From Paludibacter propionicigenes WB4 (GTDB lineage: Bacteria; Bacteroidota; Bacteroidia; Bacteroidales; Paludibacteraceae), in contig NC_014734.1 in the NCBI RefSeq assembly GCF_000183135.1, positions 744,001 to 808,000 on the forward strand: a DNA stretch of 64,000 bases, given 5' to 3'. A program made the position numbers and the translations under genes. Below are positions 1 to 8,445 of this stretch, one piece after another. The notes below the pieces were generated by a model that saw only the letters and a list, made by a program, of their open reading frames with translations, did not search any database and was not told the DNA's origin. Position 1 is the first letter of the stretch, and the number at the start of each line of letters is the position of its first letter.

Positions 1-1319
1 GAGCTTTGGATGTACGCGCCAAATGTATTAACGAGGAAATGAAAGTGGCAGCTGTTCGTGCTATTGCAGAATTGACAAAGAAACCGGTTCCTGATGTTGT
101 AAATGCGGCTTATAATCTGAAACGTATTACATTTGGACGCGACTATATTATTCCAAAACCACTTGACCCACGCTTGTTGACCATTGTGGCTCCTGCTGTA
201 GCTAAAGCTGCTATGGAATCAGGAGTAGCCCGCAAAGACATTACCGATTGGAACGCATATTGCGATAAACTTCGCGGATTGATGGGCAACGACAACAAGA
301 TGCTACGTCACTTCTACGAAACTGCGAAACAAAATCCCAAACGTGTTGTATTCTCCGAATCCAATCACCTAAATATGATTAAGGCAGCCGAATCGGCTTA
401 TGCTGAAGGTATCTGTTTCCCTATTTTGATCGGAAATGAAGAAAAAATAGCCAATATTGCTGCAGAAAATGACATTGACTTAACCGGAATTGAAATTATC
501 AATCTTCGTCACGACAGAGAAGAAAAACGCAGGAATATATACGCTAAAAAACTTTCAGAGAAAAGAAGTCGCGAAGGTATGACTTTCGACGAAGCTTACG
601 AGAAAATGTACGAAAGAAACTACTTTGGTATGATGATGGTGGAAACCGGAGAGGCCGATGCGCTGATTACCGGTGTGTATACTAAATATGCCGACTCAGT
701 TCAGGCTGCTAAAGATGTAATTGGTTTACGTCCTGGTTTGAAACATATGGCTGCCATGCAAATCATGAATACCAAGAAAGGAACTTTCTTCCTGGCAGAT
801 ACATTGTTTAATCGTCACCCATCGACTGAAGCATTGATTGATATTGCTAAACTGACACACGAAACCGTAAAATTCTTTGCACACGAACCAGTAATGGCAA
901 TGTTGTCTTATTCGAACTTTGGATCAGACAAGCAAGGAAGTCCGGCCAGTGTACATCAGGTAGTAGAAACTTTGCATACAGAGTATCCGGAAATGCTTGT
1001 TGATGGAGAAATGCAGGTAACTTTTGCTTTGAACAAAGAACTTCGCGACAAAAAGTTCCCATTCTCAAAATTAGCCGGTAAAAATGTAAATACATTGATT
1101 TTCCCTAACTTAAGCTCAGCCAACACTGCTTATAAAATGTTGATTGAAATGGGTCTGGCCGAATCAATCGGACCAATTCAAATGGGATTGAACAAACCGG
1201 TTCATATTTTGGATGTTGAAAGTTCAGTGCGTGACATCGTAAACATGACTGCCATTGCGGTACTTGATGCCATAGTTGAAGAAATCAAAGTAAACTCTGA
1301 TACGAAAATCAATTTGTAA
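1..1319 (+). CDS. maeB: NADP-dependent malic enzyme, C-terminal part (5' end outside window)
   Basis: The frame is open from the left edge, so roughly the first 320 residues of a protein usually near 760 residues lie outside the window. The visible start is the end of the malic enzyme NAD-binding domain (ALDVRAKCINEEMKVAA), followed from about residue 100 by a phosphotransacetylase-like domain (RVVFSES, SNFGSDKQGSP, DGEMQVTFAL). This fusion is the MaeB type, which decarboxylates malate to pyruvate with NADP; its PTA-like domain is regarded as regulatory. An in-frame TTG at base 6 is internal, not a start. The gene ends 21 bases before a hairpin shared with convergent gcvT. Confidence 0.93.
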   Translation, partial: ALDVRAKCINEEMKVAAVRAIAELTKKPVPDVVNAAYNLKRITFGRDYIIPKPLDPRLLTIVAPAVAKAAMESGVARKDITDWNAYCDKLRGLMGNDNKMLRHFYETAKQNPKRVVFSESNHLNMIKAAESAYAEGICFPILIGNEEKIANIAAENDIDLTGIEIINLRHDREEKRRNIYAKKLSEKRSREGMTFDEAYEKMYERNYFGMMMVETGEADALITGVYTKYADSVQAAKDVIGLRPGLKHMAAMQIMNTKKGTFFLADTLFNRHPSTEALIDIAKLTHETVKFFAHEPVMAMLSYSNFGSDKQGSPASVHQVVETLHTEYPEMLVDGEMQVTFALNKELRDKKFPFSKLAGKNVNTLIFPNLSSANTAYKMLIEMGLAESIGPIQMGLNKPVHILDVESSVRDIVNMTAIAVLDAIVEEIKVNSDTKINL

Positions 1320-1340
1320 TCAGCGTCCTCAATAAATAGA

Positions 1341-1378
1341 AAAAGGTCATTAACTCAATCGTTAATGACCTTTTTTAT
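1341..1378. terminator. bidirectional intrinsic terminator between maeB and gcvT
   Basis: A perfect stem (AAAAGGTCATTAAC / GTTAATGACCTTTT) with a 6-base loop is followed by a T-run on the plus strand and preceded by an A-run. It can therefore serve maeB on the plus strand and gcvT on the minus strand, which ends 19 bases further on. Confidence 0.85.
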
Positions 1379-1396
1379 TTATTTTGCTTCAAGCTC

Positions 1397-2467
1397 TTAT
1401 TTTACTACTATTGCTTCCAGATTTTTATTTCTTATCTGAATGTAAACCACAGAACCTGGTTTGCTGTAGGCAGCCTGAACATAACCCATTCCGATTCCTT
1501 TTTTGGTATCAGGCAGCATAGTTCCCGAAGTTACTACTCCTATAACATCTCCAGTTTCATTTACAATGCTATATTCATGACGGGGAATGCCACGTTCTTT
1601 TAATTCAAAACGTACCAACTTACGGCTTACGCCTTCGGCTTTTTGCTTTTCAAGCAACGAACGGTCAATAAAGTTTTTTCCGTCAGCAAACTTGGTAATC
1701 CAACCTAAGCCGGCTTCGATAGGCGATGTGGTATCATCAATATCATTTCCATACAAGCAAAAACCCTTTTCGAGGCGCAACGAATCACGCGCTCCCAAGC
1801 CGATTGGTTTAATTCCGAATTCGGCACCAGTAGCGAAAAGTGCATCCCAAATTTTATCCCCATGTTCAGGATAAAAATATAATTCGAAACCTCCCGCACC
1901 GGTATAACCTGTGTTAGAAAGAATAACGTTTTCGACACCTGCAAAATCACCAACTGCAAAGCCGTAATAAGGAATCTGCGAAAGATCAGTGCCGGTCAGC
2001 TTCTGCAACATTTCTGTTGCTTTAGGACCTTGCACAGCCAGCTGCGCCATCCAATCGGAAGCATTTTCAAGTTCTGCACCTTCGGTGTTATTCTCAACAC
2101 ACCAATTCCAGTCTTTTTCGATATTAGAGGCATTTACCACCAACAGGTATTTGTTTTCTTCGAAATGATAAACCAATAAGTCGTCAACGATACCCCCTTT
2201 ACCATTAGGGAAGCAAGAATACTGCGCCTTACCGAGTGGCAACACGGAAACATCGTTTGAAGTTACTTTCTGGAGAAAAGCCAATGCATTAGGACCTTTT
2301 ACCCAAAATTCACCCATGTGAGACACATCAAAGACTCCTACACCGTTACGAACCGTCATGTGTTCATCGGTTATTCCGCTGTATTCAATCGGCATATTAT
2401 AACCTGCAAATTCGTGCATTTTTGCTCCCAGAGCAATGTGTTTGTTTGTAAATGGAGTTGTTTTCAT
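1397..2467 (-). CDS. gcvT: glycine cleavage system T protein (aminomethyltransferase)
   Basis: GcvT transfers the methylene group from the aminomethylated H protein to tetrahydrofolate and releases ammonia. The 356-residue product has the family signatures [12 protein letters not shown] near the N-terminus, [24 protein letters not shown] and [18 protein letters not shown], and a C-terminal barrel ([21 protein letters not shown]). I start it at the ATG giving MKTTPF; seven extra upstream residues (MRFGVMI) look non-conserved. No gcvH or gcvP is adjacent, so the complex is encoded in pieces, as in many Bacteroidales. It ends facing maeB across a shared terminator. Confidence 0.95.
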   Translation of the reverse strand: MKTTPFTNKHIALGAKMHEFAGYNMPIEYSGITDEHMTVRNGVGVFDVSHMGEFWVKGPNALAFLQKVTSNDVSVLPLGKAQYSCFPNGKGGIVDDLLVYHFEENKYLLVVNASNIEKDWNWCVENNTEGAELENASDWMAQLAVQGPKATEMLQKLTGTDLSQIPYYGFAVGDFAGVENVILSNTGYTGAGGFELYFYPEHGDKIWDALFATGAEFGIKPIGLGARDSLRLEKGFCLYGNDIDDTTSPIEAGLGWITKFADGKNFIDRSLLEKQKAEGVSRKLVRFELKERGIPRHEYSIVNETGDVIGVVTSGTMLPDTKKGIGMGYVQAAYSKPGSVVYIQIRNKNLEAIVVK

Positions 2468-2536
2468 AATCATGACCCCAAACCGCATAAAAAGGATTTG
2501 GTTAGTATTGTTGTTATTTAATTATTTATATTCATT

Positions 2537-2563
2537 TTAAGTCCCCTTCGGGGAATTTAGGGA
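2537..2563. repeat. half copy of the CCCCTAAAGGGG-type palindromic repeat
   Basis: TTAAGTCCCCTTCGGGG followed by AATTTAGGG matches the right arm of the longer elements at 5.6-8.2 kb. It lies in the 100-base gap between pepT and gcvT. No left arm is present. Confidence 0.6.
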
Positions 2564-2567
2564 GCTT

Positions 2568-3791
2568 TTATTTATTCGCCAGTATTTCTACTATTTTTAC
2601 CACCACCTGCATGGCTTTTTCCATAGATTGAACGGGTACATATTCAAATCGTCCGTGGAAATTATGTCCGCCTGCAAAAATGTTGGGGCAGGGAAGACCC
2701 ATGTATGATAATCGCGAGCCATCGGTTCCACCACGAATAGGTTTGACGTTGGGCTTAACGCCAACAGCTTCCATTGCTTCAAAAGCCAAATCGACCACGT
2801 GCATAACCGGCTCAATTTTTTCACGCATATTGAAATACTGATCTTTAATCTCGATGGTAGCAGTACCTTCACCAAACTCAGCATTAATCTTATTGACCAA
2901 ATGTTGTATTTCTTTTTTTCGACGTTCGAACCTATCGCGATCATGGTCGCGAATAATATAACTCAGCGTTGTTTTTTCAACTGTTCCTTCAATGTTGGTT
3001 AGGTGATAAAAACCTTCGTAACCCTGCGTATGTTCCGGAGTTTCATGACGTGGAATCATACCAATAAATTGCTGAGCTATACGCATAGAATTTATCATTT
3101 TATGGTACGCATATCCCGGATGAACATTTGTTCCGGTAAAATAAACCTTAGCTCCGGCCGCATTGAAGTTCTCAAACTCCAGTTCGCCAATTTCACCGCC
3201 ATCCATCGTGTATGCCCAGTCGGCATTAAATTTTGCCACATCAAAATGATCGGCACCCTGACCGATTTCTTCATCGGGGGTAAAGCCGACTCTGATTTTG
3301 CCGTGCTTAATTTCGGGATGTGCTATCAGGTATTCCATAGCCGTAACTATTTCGGCTAGTCCGGCTTTATCGTCGGCTCCAAGCAGGGTAGTACCGTCAG
3401 TCACCACAATGTCCTGCCCTTTATACTGAAGTATCTCGGGATATTTCTCAGTTTCAAAAACGATATTCTTTTCCTGATTCAAAACAATATCGCTTCCATC
3501 GTAATTACGAACCACTCTTGCCTTTACATGACGCCCGCTCATATCCGGACTAGTATCCATGTGTGCAATAAAGCCGATAGTAGGTATATCTTTGTCGGTA
3601 TTAGCCGGTAAAGTAGCTGTTACATAACCGTTTTTATCCAGATCAACATCCTTCAATCCAATAGAAGTAAGTTCTTCTACCAAATGTTTTGCAAAAATCA
3701 TTTGTCCAGGTGTACTGGGGGTCATATTGGTATTTTCGTCGGAAGTAGTAGTAAAACCAACGTATTTCAAAAAACGATCGGTAATATTCAT
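2568..3791 (-). CDS. pepT: peptidase T (tripeptidase), M20 family zinc peptidase
   Basis: This cytosolic enzyme removes the N-terminal residue from tripeptides. With the start at MNITDRF the protein has 407 residues, the usual PepT length. Metal-site motifs are visible: HMDTSPD (His77, Asp79), [10 protein letters not shown] with the bridging Asp, [11 protein letters not shown], and [17 protein letters not shown], which is characteristic of PepT. The conserved RGGTDGS and [10 protein letters not shown] segments follow near the C-terminus. Earlier in-frame starts would lie on or above a good -7 promoter box at 3819-3826, so the shorter start is preferred. Confidence 0.95.
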   Translation of the reverse strand: MNITDRFLKYVGFTTTSDENTNMTPSTPGQMIFAKHLVEELTSIGLKDVDLDKNGYVTATLPANTDKDIPTIGFIAHMDTSPDMSGRHVKARVVRNYDGSDIVLNQEKNIVFETEKYPEILQYKGQDIVVTDGTTLLGADDKAGLAEIVTAMEYLIAHPEIKHGKIRVGFTPDEEIGQGADHFDVAKFNADWAYTMDGGEIGELEFENFNAAGAKVYFTGTNVHPGYAYHKMINSMRIAQQFIGMIPRHETPEHTQGYEGFYHLTNIEGTVEKTTLSYIIRDHDRDRFERRKKEIQHLVNKINAEFGEGTATIEIKDQYFNMREKIEPVMHVVDLAFEAMEAVGVKPNVKPIRGGTDGSRLSYMGLPCPNIFAGGHNFHGRFEYVPVQSMEKAMQVVVKIVEILANK

Positions 3792-3818
3792 CATGATATT
3801 CATTTTTAAATTTCGACG

Positions 3819-3846
3819 CAAAAATACTCAAAAAATGGTATACAAA
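3819..3846 (-). promoter_or_regulatory. candidate pepT promoter
   Basis: On the minus strand TATTTTTG (3819-3826) matches the Bacteroidota -7 box TAnnTTTG, with TTTG at 3843-3846. The 16-base spacer is shorter than the usual 19-21. A transcript from here would start about 20 bases before the chosen pepT ATG. Confidence 0.45.
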
Positions 3847-3980
3847 TTCAGTTTTGAGACGTTTTTTATTGACAGAATGTTTATGGCGGGTAGGGGTAGG
3901 TTGCGACCTGTCTTGGTGGTAATTAAGACAACCGGTTTTTTGATACGACAAATCGCTAGAAGCAGTTATTCGCTCTCTAA

Positions 3981-4050
3981 ACAAAAACTCCCGCAAATGA
4001 ACCAAATCAGAGCATAATGCTTGCCTGTATTTGTGTCATTTGCGGGAGTT
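3981..4050 (-). terminator. terminator of the DUF6261 gene
   Basis: A perfect 15-bp inverted repeat (AACTCCCGCAAATGA at 3986-4000 and its complement at 4036-4050) has a 35-base loop. On the minus strand it is followed by TTTTTGT, 26 bases after the stop of the 4076-4813 gene. The long loop is unusual for an intrinsic terminator. Confidence 0.6.
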
Positions 4051-4075
4051 ATTATTCACCAACTTATTTTCTTAA

Positions 4076-4813
4076 TTAAGCCGTAGGAGGAGTACTCTTG
4101 CTTTCGTCCTTGCCTTTGCTACGACGAGCGTTGATGGTATTTTTATAATAATCTATCTGATAGTTCACCTTGTCGATAAACGAACTGTATAGATCTTCGC
4201 CATTGAGCAGAACCAAGGCATTGATAACACTGACAATGTTTTTGTAGTCTCCATCGGTGGCAACTCGTGCTGCCCGTACATCGCCACTGATGCGCGATGC
4301 TACTTCGGCAGTGCGTGTACCAAAGTTGGCAATAAATGAATTATTGGCATCAACCAGTTTATTCAACTTATCGGTAGCCGAGCATAAGGCTACATCAGAT
4401 GCATAATTGTTTCTCATCTGGTTAGTCAAACTGGCTAAGGTTTCGCTTTCTTTGTTGTATGGTTCCCGACGCATATCGCCAATCTGATCGACGATGCGGA
4501 TAATACGTTCGGCAGCAGCCTGAATGGCAGGATCGTAATCGATAAGACCCGACCGAATTTGCAATACAAACGACCGATAAAGTTGATCCCGAAGCAAATC
4601 TGCTTTGCCTATCCCTATGGTGTGCTGGCTGCCTTGCTCCACCTCGATAGAAGCCAGTTCGGTAGTCACATCAGCCACATAGGACGGAAAGAACTTCATT
4701 ATTCCCAGTCTGTTTGGATCTTGAGCCGATATTTCATCTCTTATTACCGAATGAAACTGACCATGTTCGTTGTTTTGGAAATCAGAGAAATCCACTGTTT
4801 TAATTTTCTTCAT
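4076..4813 (-). CDS. DUF6261 family protein (function unknown)
   Basis: I recognise the 245-residue product as the Bacteroidales DUF6261 family by its start (FSDFQNNEHGQFHSVI) and by LLRDQLYRSFVLQIRSGLIDYDPAIQAAAERI. The protein appears almost entirely helical and has no signal peptide or membrane segment. Its C-terminal tail is charged (RRSKGKDESKSTPPTA). No function is established. It is a monocistronic minus-strand unit with its own terminator. A palindrome array (4926-5128) lies between it and a candidate promoter about 455 bases upstream, so the array may be part of a long 5' leader. Confidence 0.8.
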   Translation of the reverse strand: MKKIKTVDFSDFQNNEHGQFHSVIRDEISAQDPNRLGIMKFFPSYVADVTTELASIEVEQGSQHTIGIGKADLLRDQLYRSFVLQIRSGLIDYDPAIQAAAERIIRIVDQIGDMRREPYNKESETLASLTNQMRNNYASDVALCSATDKLNKLVDANNSFIANFGTRTAEVASRISGDVRAARVATDGDYKNIVSVINALVLLNGEDLYSSFIDKVNYQIDYYKNTINARRSKGKDESKSTPPTA

Positions 4814-4854
4814 AGATTCATTTATTTTTAATTTACAATTAGGGTTAGCAGGAT

Positions 4855-4882
4855 AGTTACGAGTTACGAGTTACGAATTACA
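4855..4882. repeat. heptamer microsatellite, (AGTTACG) x4
   Basis: Three perfect AGTTACG units and one degenerate unit lie 42 bases upstream of the DUF6261 start codon. The same heptamer in the opposite orientation recurs at 40256-40283 upstream of mtnN. Confidence 0.8.
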
Positions 4883-4925
4883 AGTCAGTTGGCGTATTCA
4901 CGCAGTGCAGAAAGGCGGGAACACA

Positions 4926-5128
4926 TCCGGCGTGCCGGAAGTAACGTTGCAAAACTGCGGCAAGGTTTCAGGCGTGCCGTATGTCTTGTCGCAAAACTGC
5001 GGGACTCTTTCGGGGACACCGGAAGCACTGTTGTAAAACTGCAGCAGGGTTTAAGGTGTGCCGGACACTCTATTACAAAACTACTGCAAGCTTTCAGGCG
5101 TGCCGGAAGTGTTCCTGCAGTTTTGCAG
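4926..5128. repeat. phased palindrome array A (42-bp unit, palindrome centres every 21 bp)
   Basis: Five copies of a 42-bp unit run without indels. Each unit holds two short palindromes. One is GC-rich, best seen as TCCGGCGTGCCGGA at 4926-4939; the other is GCAAAACTGC at 4949-4958. Centres fall at 4932.5, 4953.5, 4974.5 and so on to 5121.5, always 21 bp apart. The last site (5117-5126, GCAGTTTTGC) is the exact reverse complement of the second type and stays in phase. The plus strand happens to be open across the array (14-residue repeats), but I see no reason to call it a protein. Confidence 0.85.
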
Positions 5129-5267
5129 CACCAAAAAAGGCATTGTTTATCTACCCAAAAGCCTCTCCGAAATGCTCAAAACATTGATAAAACCTGTAAA
5201 AATAGCTTTCTCCAAAACTATTTAATGCGTTGTATATAAGTTCACTTAGCCTCTAAAGTTAACTATG

Positions 5268-5275
5268 CAAATATA
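5268..5275 (-). promoter_or_regulatory. candidate -7 box upstream of array A
   Basis: TATATTTG on the minus strand fits TAnnTTTG. I see no clear -33 TTTG. If used, transcription would run through array A into the DUF6261 gene with a leader of about 450 bases. Confidence 0.35.
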
Positions 5276-5458
5276 TAAGTTTAAATATATGCATGTATGC
5301 TTATTATAGTTTATTTTTATTAATTAAAATCCATTAACAGGTATCGCTTTATTGATGGTAGAGACATGCGGCGAACTGTCCAAAAAATGAATAGGATAAT
5401 AAATTGTTTAGTTTGGGGAAATGGGAGGGATGGAGTCTTGCGAAACAGCGGGCAAAGA

Positions 5459-5531
5459 GGGAATAATTTGGGTCTCGCGATTTCTAATCGCGGAAATTGA
5501 AATATAAACATGCGCGATTGAAATTATTCCC
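5459..5531. repeat. long stem-loop with inner hairpin
   Basis: GGGAATAATTT at 5459-5469 is the exact reverse complement of AAATTATTCCC at 5521-5531. Inside lies a small GCGATT-tct-AATCGC hairpin, a motif that returns as TTGCGATTTTTAATCGCAA near 47.7 kb. From 5276 to 5591 I see no gene besides this structure. Confidence 0.6.
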
Positions 5532-5591
5532 TTTGGTCATGACCGCTGGTTCGCGTGACCCGGTTGTGGAGTTTCTTCAATGTTTATTTAC

Positions 5592-5734
5592 CCGCCCCAA
5601 ACCCCGTTCGACTGAGCTCACGCCGAAGCCTAAAGGGGCTTAAAGTTACTTTTGACTCCTAAAATGTGGTACGCACAACCAGTATAAATCTCGCATACCA
5701 CTCTTTAAGTCCCCTTCAGGGGATTTAGGGGCGG
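5592..5734. repeat. palindromic repeat element E1 (with 23-bp nested insert)
   Basis: The element is bounded by CCGCCCCAAACCCC and its complement TTTAGGGGCGG, each end also holding CCCCTAAAGGGG-like hairpins. The core reads GTGGTACGCACAACC, then AGTATAAATC and CACTCTTTAAG. A 23-bp filler (5606-5628, starting GTTCGACTGAGCTC) interrupts the left arm. It is followed by a 52-base spacer and element E2, an arrangement repeated at 7940-8225. Confidence 0.8.
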
Positions 5735-5786
5735 AAAAATACAGTTTGTCTGAGAGATTCACTGGATAGCTATTTCAACATTTCAA

Positions 5787-5932
5787 CCACCCCAAACCCC
5801 TAAAGGGGCTTGAAGTTACTTTCGACTCCTAAATACGGTATACACAAACGAGTATAAACCCCGCAAACCACTCTTTAAGTCCCCTTTAGGGGAACCAACG
5901 GTCAGCGACCAACGGGAGATAATTAGGGGCGG
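5787..5932. repeat. palindromic repeat element E2 (with ACCAACGG insert)
   Basis: This is the same element as E1, without the left-arm filler. Its right arm is interrupted at about 5893-5922 by a filler containing AACCAACGGTCAGCG and a second ACCAACGG. It ends 14 bases from the stop codon of the DUF559 gene. Confidence 0.8.
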
Positions 5933-5945
5933 ATAATTGGCTAAC

Positions 5946-6317
5946 TTATTTACTCAAATACTCTTTGATCTCTTCAACAACTTTGTCTATATCATTCAGG
6001 ACTTCTTCATTTGTAAAGCGAATAACGGTAATACCAAACCGTTCTAATTCTGCCGTCCGGCCTTCATCATATTCTTTTTGCGATAAATGTATTTCACCAT
6101 CAACTTCAACCACCAGTTTATATTTATGACAATAAAAATCGACAATGAAAATGTCTATCGGATGCTGTGCTTTAAACCGAACGCCTAACTGACTTTTATT
6201 CAATCGCTCCCAAAGGACATTTTCAGCCGCTGTCATGTCTTTAAGCAATTCACAGGCATTTTGAAATATAGCCCGCTTTGCACCAAAAAACATATCTGGT
6301 AAATCTGTACGTTGCAT
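5946..6317 (-). CDS. DUF559 domain protein (Vsr-like PD-(D/E)XK endonuclease fold)
   Basis: The 123-residue protein consists almost wholly of a DUF559 domain: ATPAE-like TAAENVLWERLN, then VRFKAQHPIDIFIVDFYCHKYKLVVEVDGEIH and RFTNEEVLNDIDKV. The Asp of VDFYC and the Glu/Asp of VEVDG are the expected nuclease residues. The start is the ATG giving MQRTDLP, because the only longer reading begins at a TTG. Solo DUF559 genes are common and of unknown role, perhaps DNA repair or mobile-element related. It is bracketed by elements E2 and E3 and transcribed with the two unknown genes upstream. Confidence 0.85.
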   Translation of the reverse strand: MQRTDLPDMFFGAKRAIFQNACELLKDMTAAENVLWERLNKSQLGVRFKAQHPIDIFIVDFYCHKYKLVVEVDGEIHLSQKEYDEGRTAELERFGITVIRFTNEEVLNDIDKVVEEIKEYLSK

Positions 6318-6351
6318 AGTATATTCTCTTTGGTTTTTCAATCATTCCTAA

Positions 6352-6496
6352 CCGCCCCAAACCCCTAAAGGGGCTTTAAGTTACTTTCGACTCCTAAAAT
6401 GTGGTACGCACAACCAGTATAAATCTCGCATACCACTCTTTAAGTCCCCTTCAGGGGAACCAACGGTCAGCGACCAACGGGAGATAATTAGGGGCA
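6352..6496. repeat. palindromic repeat element E3 (with ACCAACGG insert)
   Basis: This single copy between two minus-strand genes has an intact left arm (CCGCCCCAAACCCCTAAAGG). Its right arm is interrupted at 6458-6489 by the same filler, at the same point, as in E2. Confidence 0.8.
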
Positions 6497-6523
6497 GATG
6501 AAGCTATTTATTAGTTTCATTGC

Positions 6524-7204
6524 TTATTTCTTAGGAATTGCTTGTTTCTCGATAGACTGTATGATTTGATTAAGCTGCTTATTCTCAATTTTGGTATCAG
6601 TACATGTTGTAAAAAGAGTTGAAACTAAGGAAAGAACTAAGGCAGCCAACGAAGCGTATAATGCTCCACGCGAATAGTTGGTTTGCTTTTTAGCTTCATT
6701 CAATTGTATCTCAAATTTGCGCTGTTCTGGTGTTTTGAAATCTTTGAGAACTAAATCTATAAGAAGGTAAGAAGGATGAATTAATTTTTTTGAACGTTCT
6801 TCAATCTCTTTACCTATATCTGTGTGAATCATTAGATATTCATTAACATGTACTCCGTCACTACTAAGTATATTTTTGGTGATATAGTAATCACCATGTT
6901 TTACAAATTTGCTAGCACAAATAAAATTAGAATTTGTCCCTTTTTTTAAATGAGAATAAATGTACCTGCTCTCTTCTAGATATTTCAATAAGAAAATAAT
7001 ATCAAGTACTTTTGCATATGATTTATCGTTTTCAACTCCATAAAATTTTACAAACGTATAGGTATTATCCCACTCGATGGCAGCAATGTTTACTTTTTCC
7101 ATCTCATCAATAATAATATTTACTGAAGAGGCAATTTGCCCTTTGTTAGAATCCGAAACAATTCGTTTGATAATATCTTTTTCAAACTCGCTAAAATCTC
7201 TCAT
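6524..7204 (-). CDS. hypothetical protein with C-terminal membrane segment
   Basis: I do not recognise this 226-residue protein. The N-terminal 170 residues look globular and mixed alpha/beta (VNIAAIEWDNTYTFVKFYG, HGDYYITKNILSSDG). A charged helix (RKFEIQLNEAKKQTN) leads into one hydrophobic stretch near residues 180-200 (GALYASLAALVLSLVSTLF) and a short polar tail. This suggests a tail-anchored inner-membrane protein facing the cytoplasm. The start is the ATG at 7204, since the longer reading needs a TTG. It is AT-rich and lies in the repeat-bounded module with the DUF559 nuclease. Confidence 0.7.
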   Translation of the reverse strand: MRDFSEFEKDIIKRIVSDSNKGQIASSVNIIIDEMEKVNIAAIEWDNTYTFVKFYGVENDKSYAKVLDIIFLLKYLEESRYIYSHLKKGTNSNFICASKFVKHGDYYITKNILSSDGVHVNEYLMIHTDIGKEIEERSKKLIHPSYLLIDLVLKDFKTPEQRKFEIQLNEAKKQTNYSRGALYASLAALVLSLVSTLFTTCTDTKIENKQLNQIIQSIEKQAIPKK

Positions 7205-7303
7205 AAATAACAATATATTTAAAATTTAGAAACATTAATTCAATCATACTTTTGCAATCCTATTACCATGATGAAGCAGACTTGAGAGCCGTGATATTCT
7301 TTA

Positions 7304-7879
7304 TTATTCAACTTGTAGTGTTGGTGATTTTTCTTCATTTAGCCACATGTTTTCACGCCAATCAGAAACAATATTAATCAAATCATTGAAGTCCCACAAT
7401 TCAGATAAAAGGCTTAACCCTTCGAAAACTGGTGAACATGAGCCAACTATATGAGAGTATATTTCATTTTGCTCATCATATATTTCCTTGTATGCAATTT
7501 TTAAGTCATTTAATGGTTTAATTGTATTAGAACGTAATTTTGATGGCGAATCCCGATGCTTGTAATAATTGGCTATCGCTATAATTAATTCAATCCTTGT
7601 AGTTTGAGAATTGTTTACTTTTTTGTCAATAGAATATTTATCTGACAGTTTCAATAAATCCGGATATAAATCCGATATACTACTATTGATGTAGTTTTGA
7701 AGTACAATAAATACTGTTCCCACTAAATGCTCTGTATCATCAGCATAAATACTATCCCAATAAATGTAACCATCCTTCGAGCAAATCTCCTTTATATTGT
7801 CTAATTTGACTTGTAATGGTGAAATAATATCTTTTGTTACCCTAATTCTCAAATCTCTTCGTAAATAATGTCCTTTCAT
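7304..7879 (-). CDS. hypothetical protein, helical, possibly HEPN-like
   Basis: The 191-residue product is helix-rich without membrane or signal segments. The stretch IELIIAIANYYKHRDSPSKLR loosely recalls HEPN or abortive-infection helical proteins, but I cannot confirm an RxxxxH site, so this is only a suggestion. It lies upstream of the membrane-anchored unknown gene (99-base gap) in the same orientation, and its 5' side abuts element pair E4/E5. Confidence 0.65.
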   Translation of the reverse strand: MKGHYLRRDLRIRVTKDIISPLQVKLDNIKEICSKDGYIYWDSIYADDTEHLVGTVFIVLQNYINSSISDLYPDLLKLSDKYSIDKKVNNSQTTRIELIIAIANYYKHRDSPSKLRSNTIKPLNDLKIAYKEIYDEQNEIYSHIVGSCSPVFEGLSLLSELWDFNDLINIVSDWRENMWLNEEKSPTLQVE

Positions 7880-7939
7880 ATAATTAGATTAAAATTATTC
7901 TACAACCTAATGCATTGTTTTCTAATTCTATTTTCTTAT

Positions 7940-8056
7940 CCGCCCCAAACCCCTAAAGGGGCTTTAAGTTACTTTCGACTCCTAAAAAAGGTACGCACAA
8001 CCAGTATAAATCTCGCAAACCACTCTTTAAGTCCCCTTCAGGGGATTTAGGGGCGG
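7940..8056. repeat. palindromic repeat element E4
   Basis: This is the cleanest uninterrupted copy of the element, CCGCCCCAAACCCCTAAAGG at the left and TTTAGGGGCGG at the right. It is followed by nearly the same 50-base spacer (ACAGTTTGTCTGAGAGATTC and on) as after E1, then by E5. The rest of 7880-8445 holds no gene I can support. Confidence 0.85.
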
Positions 8057-8107
8057 ATAATACAGTTTGTCTGAGAGATTCACTGGATAGCTATTTCAAC
8101 ATTTCAA

Positions 8108-8225
8108 CCGCCCCAAACCCCTAAAGGGGCTTGAAGCTACTTTCGACTCCTAAAAAGCGGTACGCATAACGAGTATAAATCCCGCATACCACTCTTTAAG
8201 TCCCCTTTAGGAGATTTAGGGGCGG
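8108..8225. repeat. palindromic repeat element E5
   Basis: This partner of E4 has the same arms, with right arm GGAGATTTAGGGGCGG. E4-spacer-E5 duplicates the E1-spacer-E2 arrangement, minus the nested fillers, 2.3 kb away. Confidence 0.85.
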
Positions 8226-8326
8226 TTAGGAAATAAAGAAACATCTAATTTTCACCTACAAATATAATTAATTCTTCTTACAATTAACTGAAACTACTCG
8301 CGTACTACAGAAATAGATTATTTCCG

Positions 8327-8334
8327 TACCTTTG
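8327..8334 (+). promoter_or_regulatory. candidate -7 box for ygiQ
   Basis: TACCTTTG matches TAnnTTTG and lies 111 bases before the chosen ATG. I see no clear -33 element. Confidence 0.4.
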
Positions 8335-8445
8335 TACCATCACAAACAAATCAGTATTCTGTCGGCATAAAAGCGACAAACCGCTCGAAGCGGTTGTTCG
8401 CTTTTGAACCAAAAGCCTACAGAAGTGTTTTTTACAGAAAACTTT

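Noticed and set aside
4889-5239. Plus-strand 116-residue frame with 14-residue repeats across array A
   Set aside because: The frame is an automatic result of a 42-bp period lacking stops. Array B has a 22-bp period that cannot hold a frame, array C is open on both strands, and the last unit of A is inverted, which would break the protein repeat.
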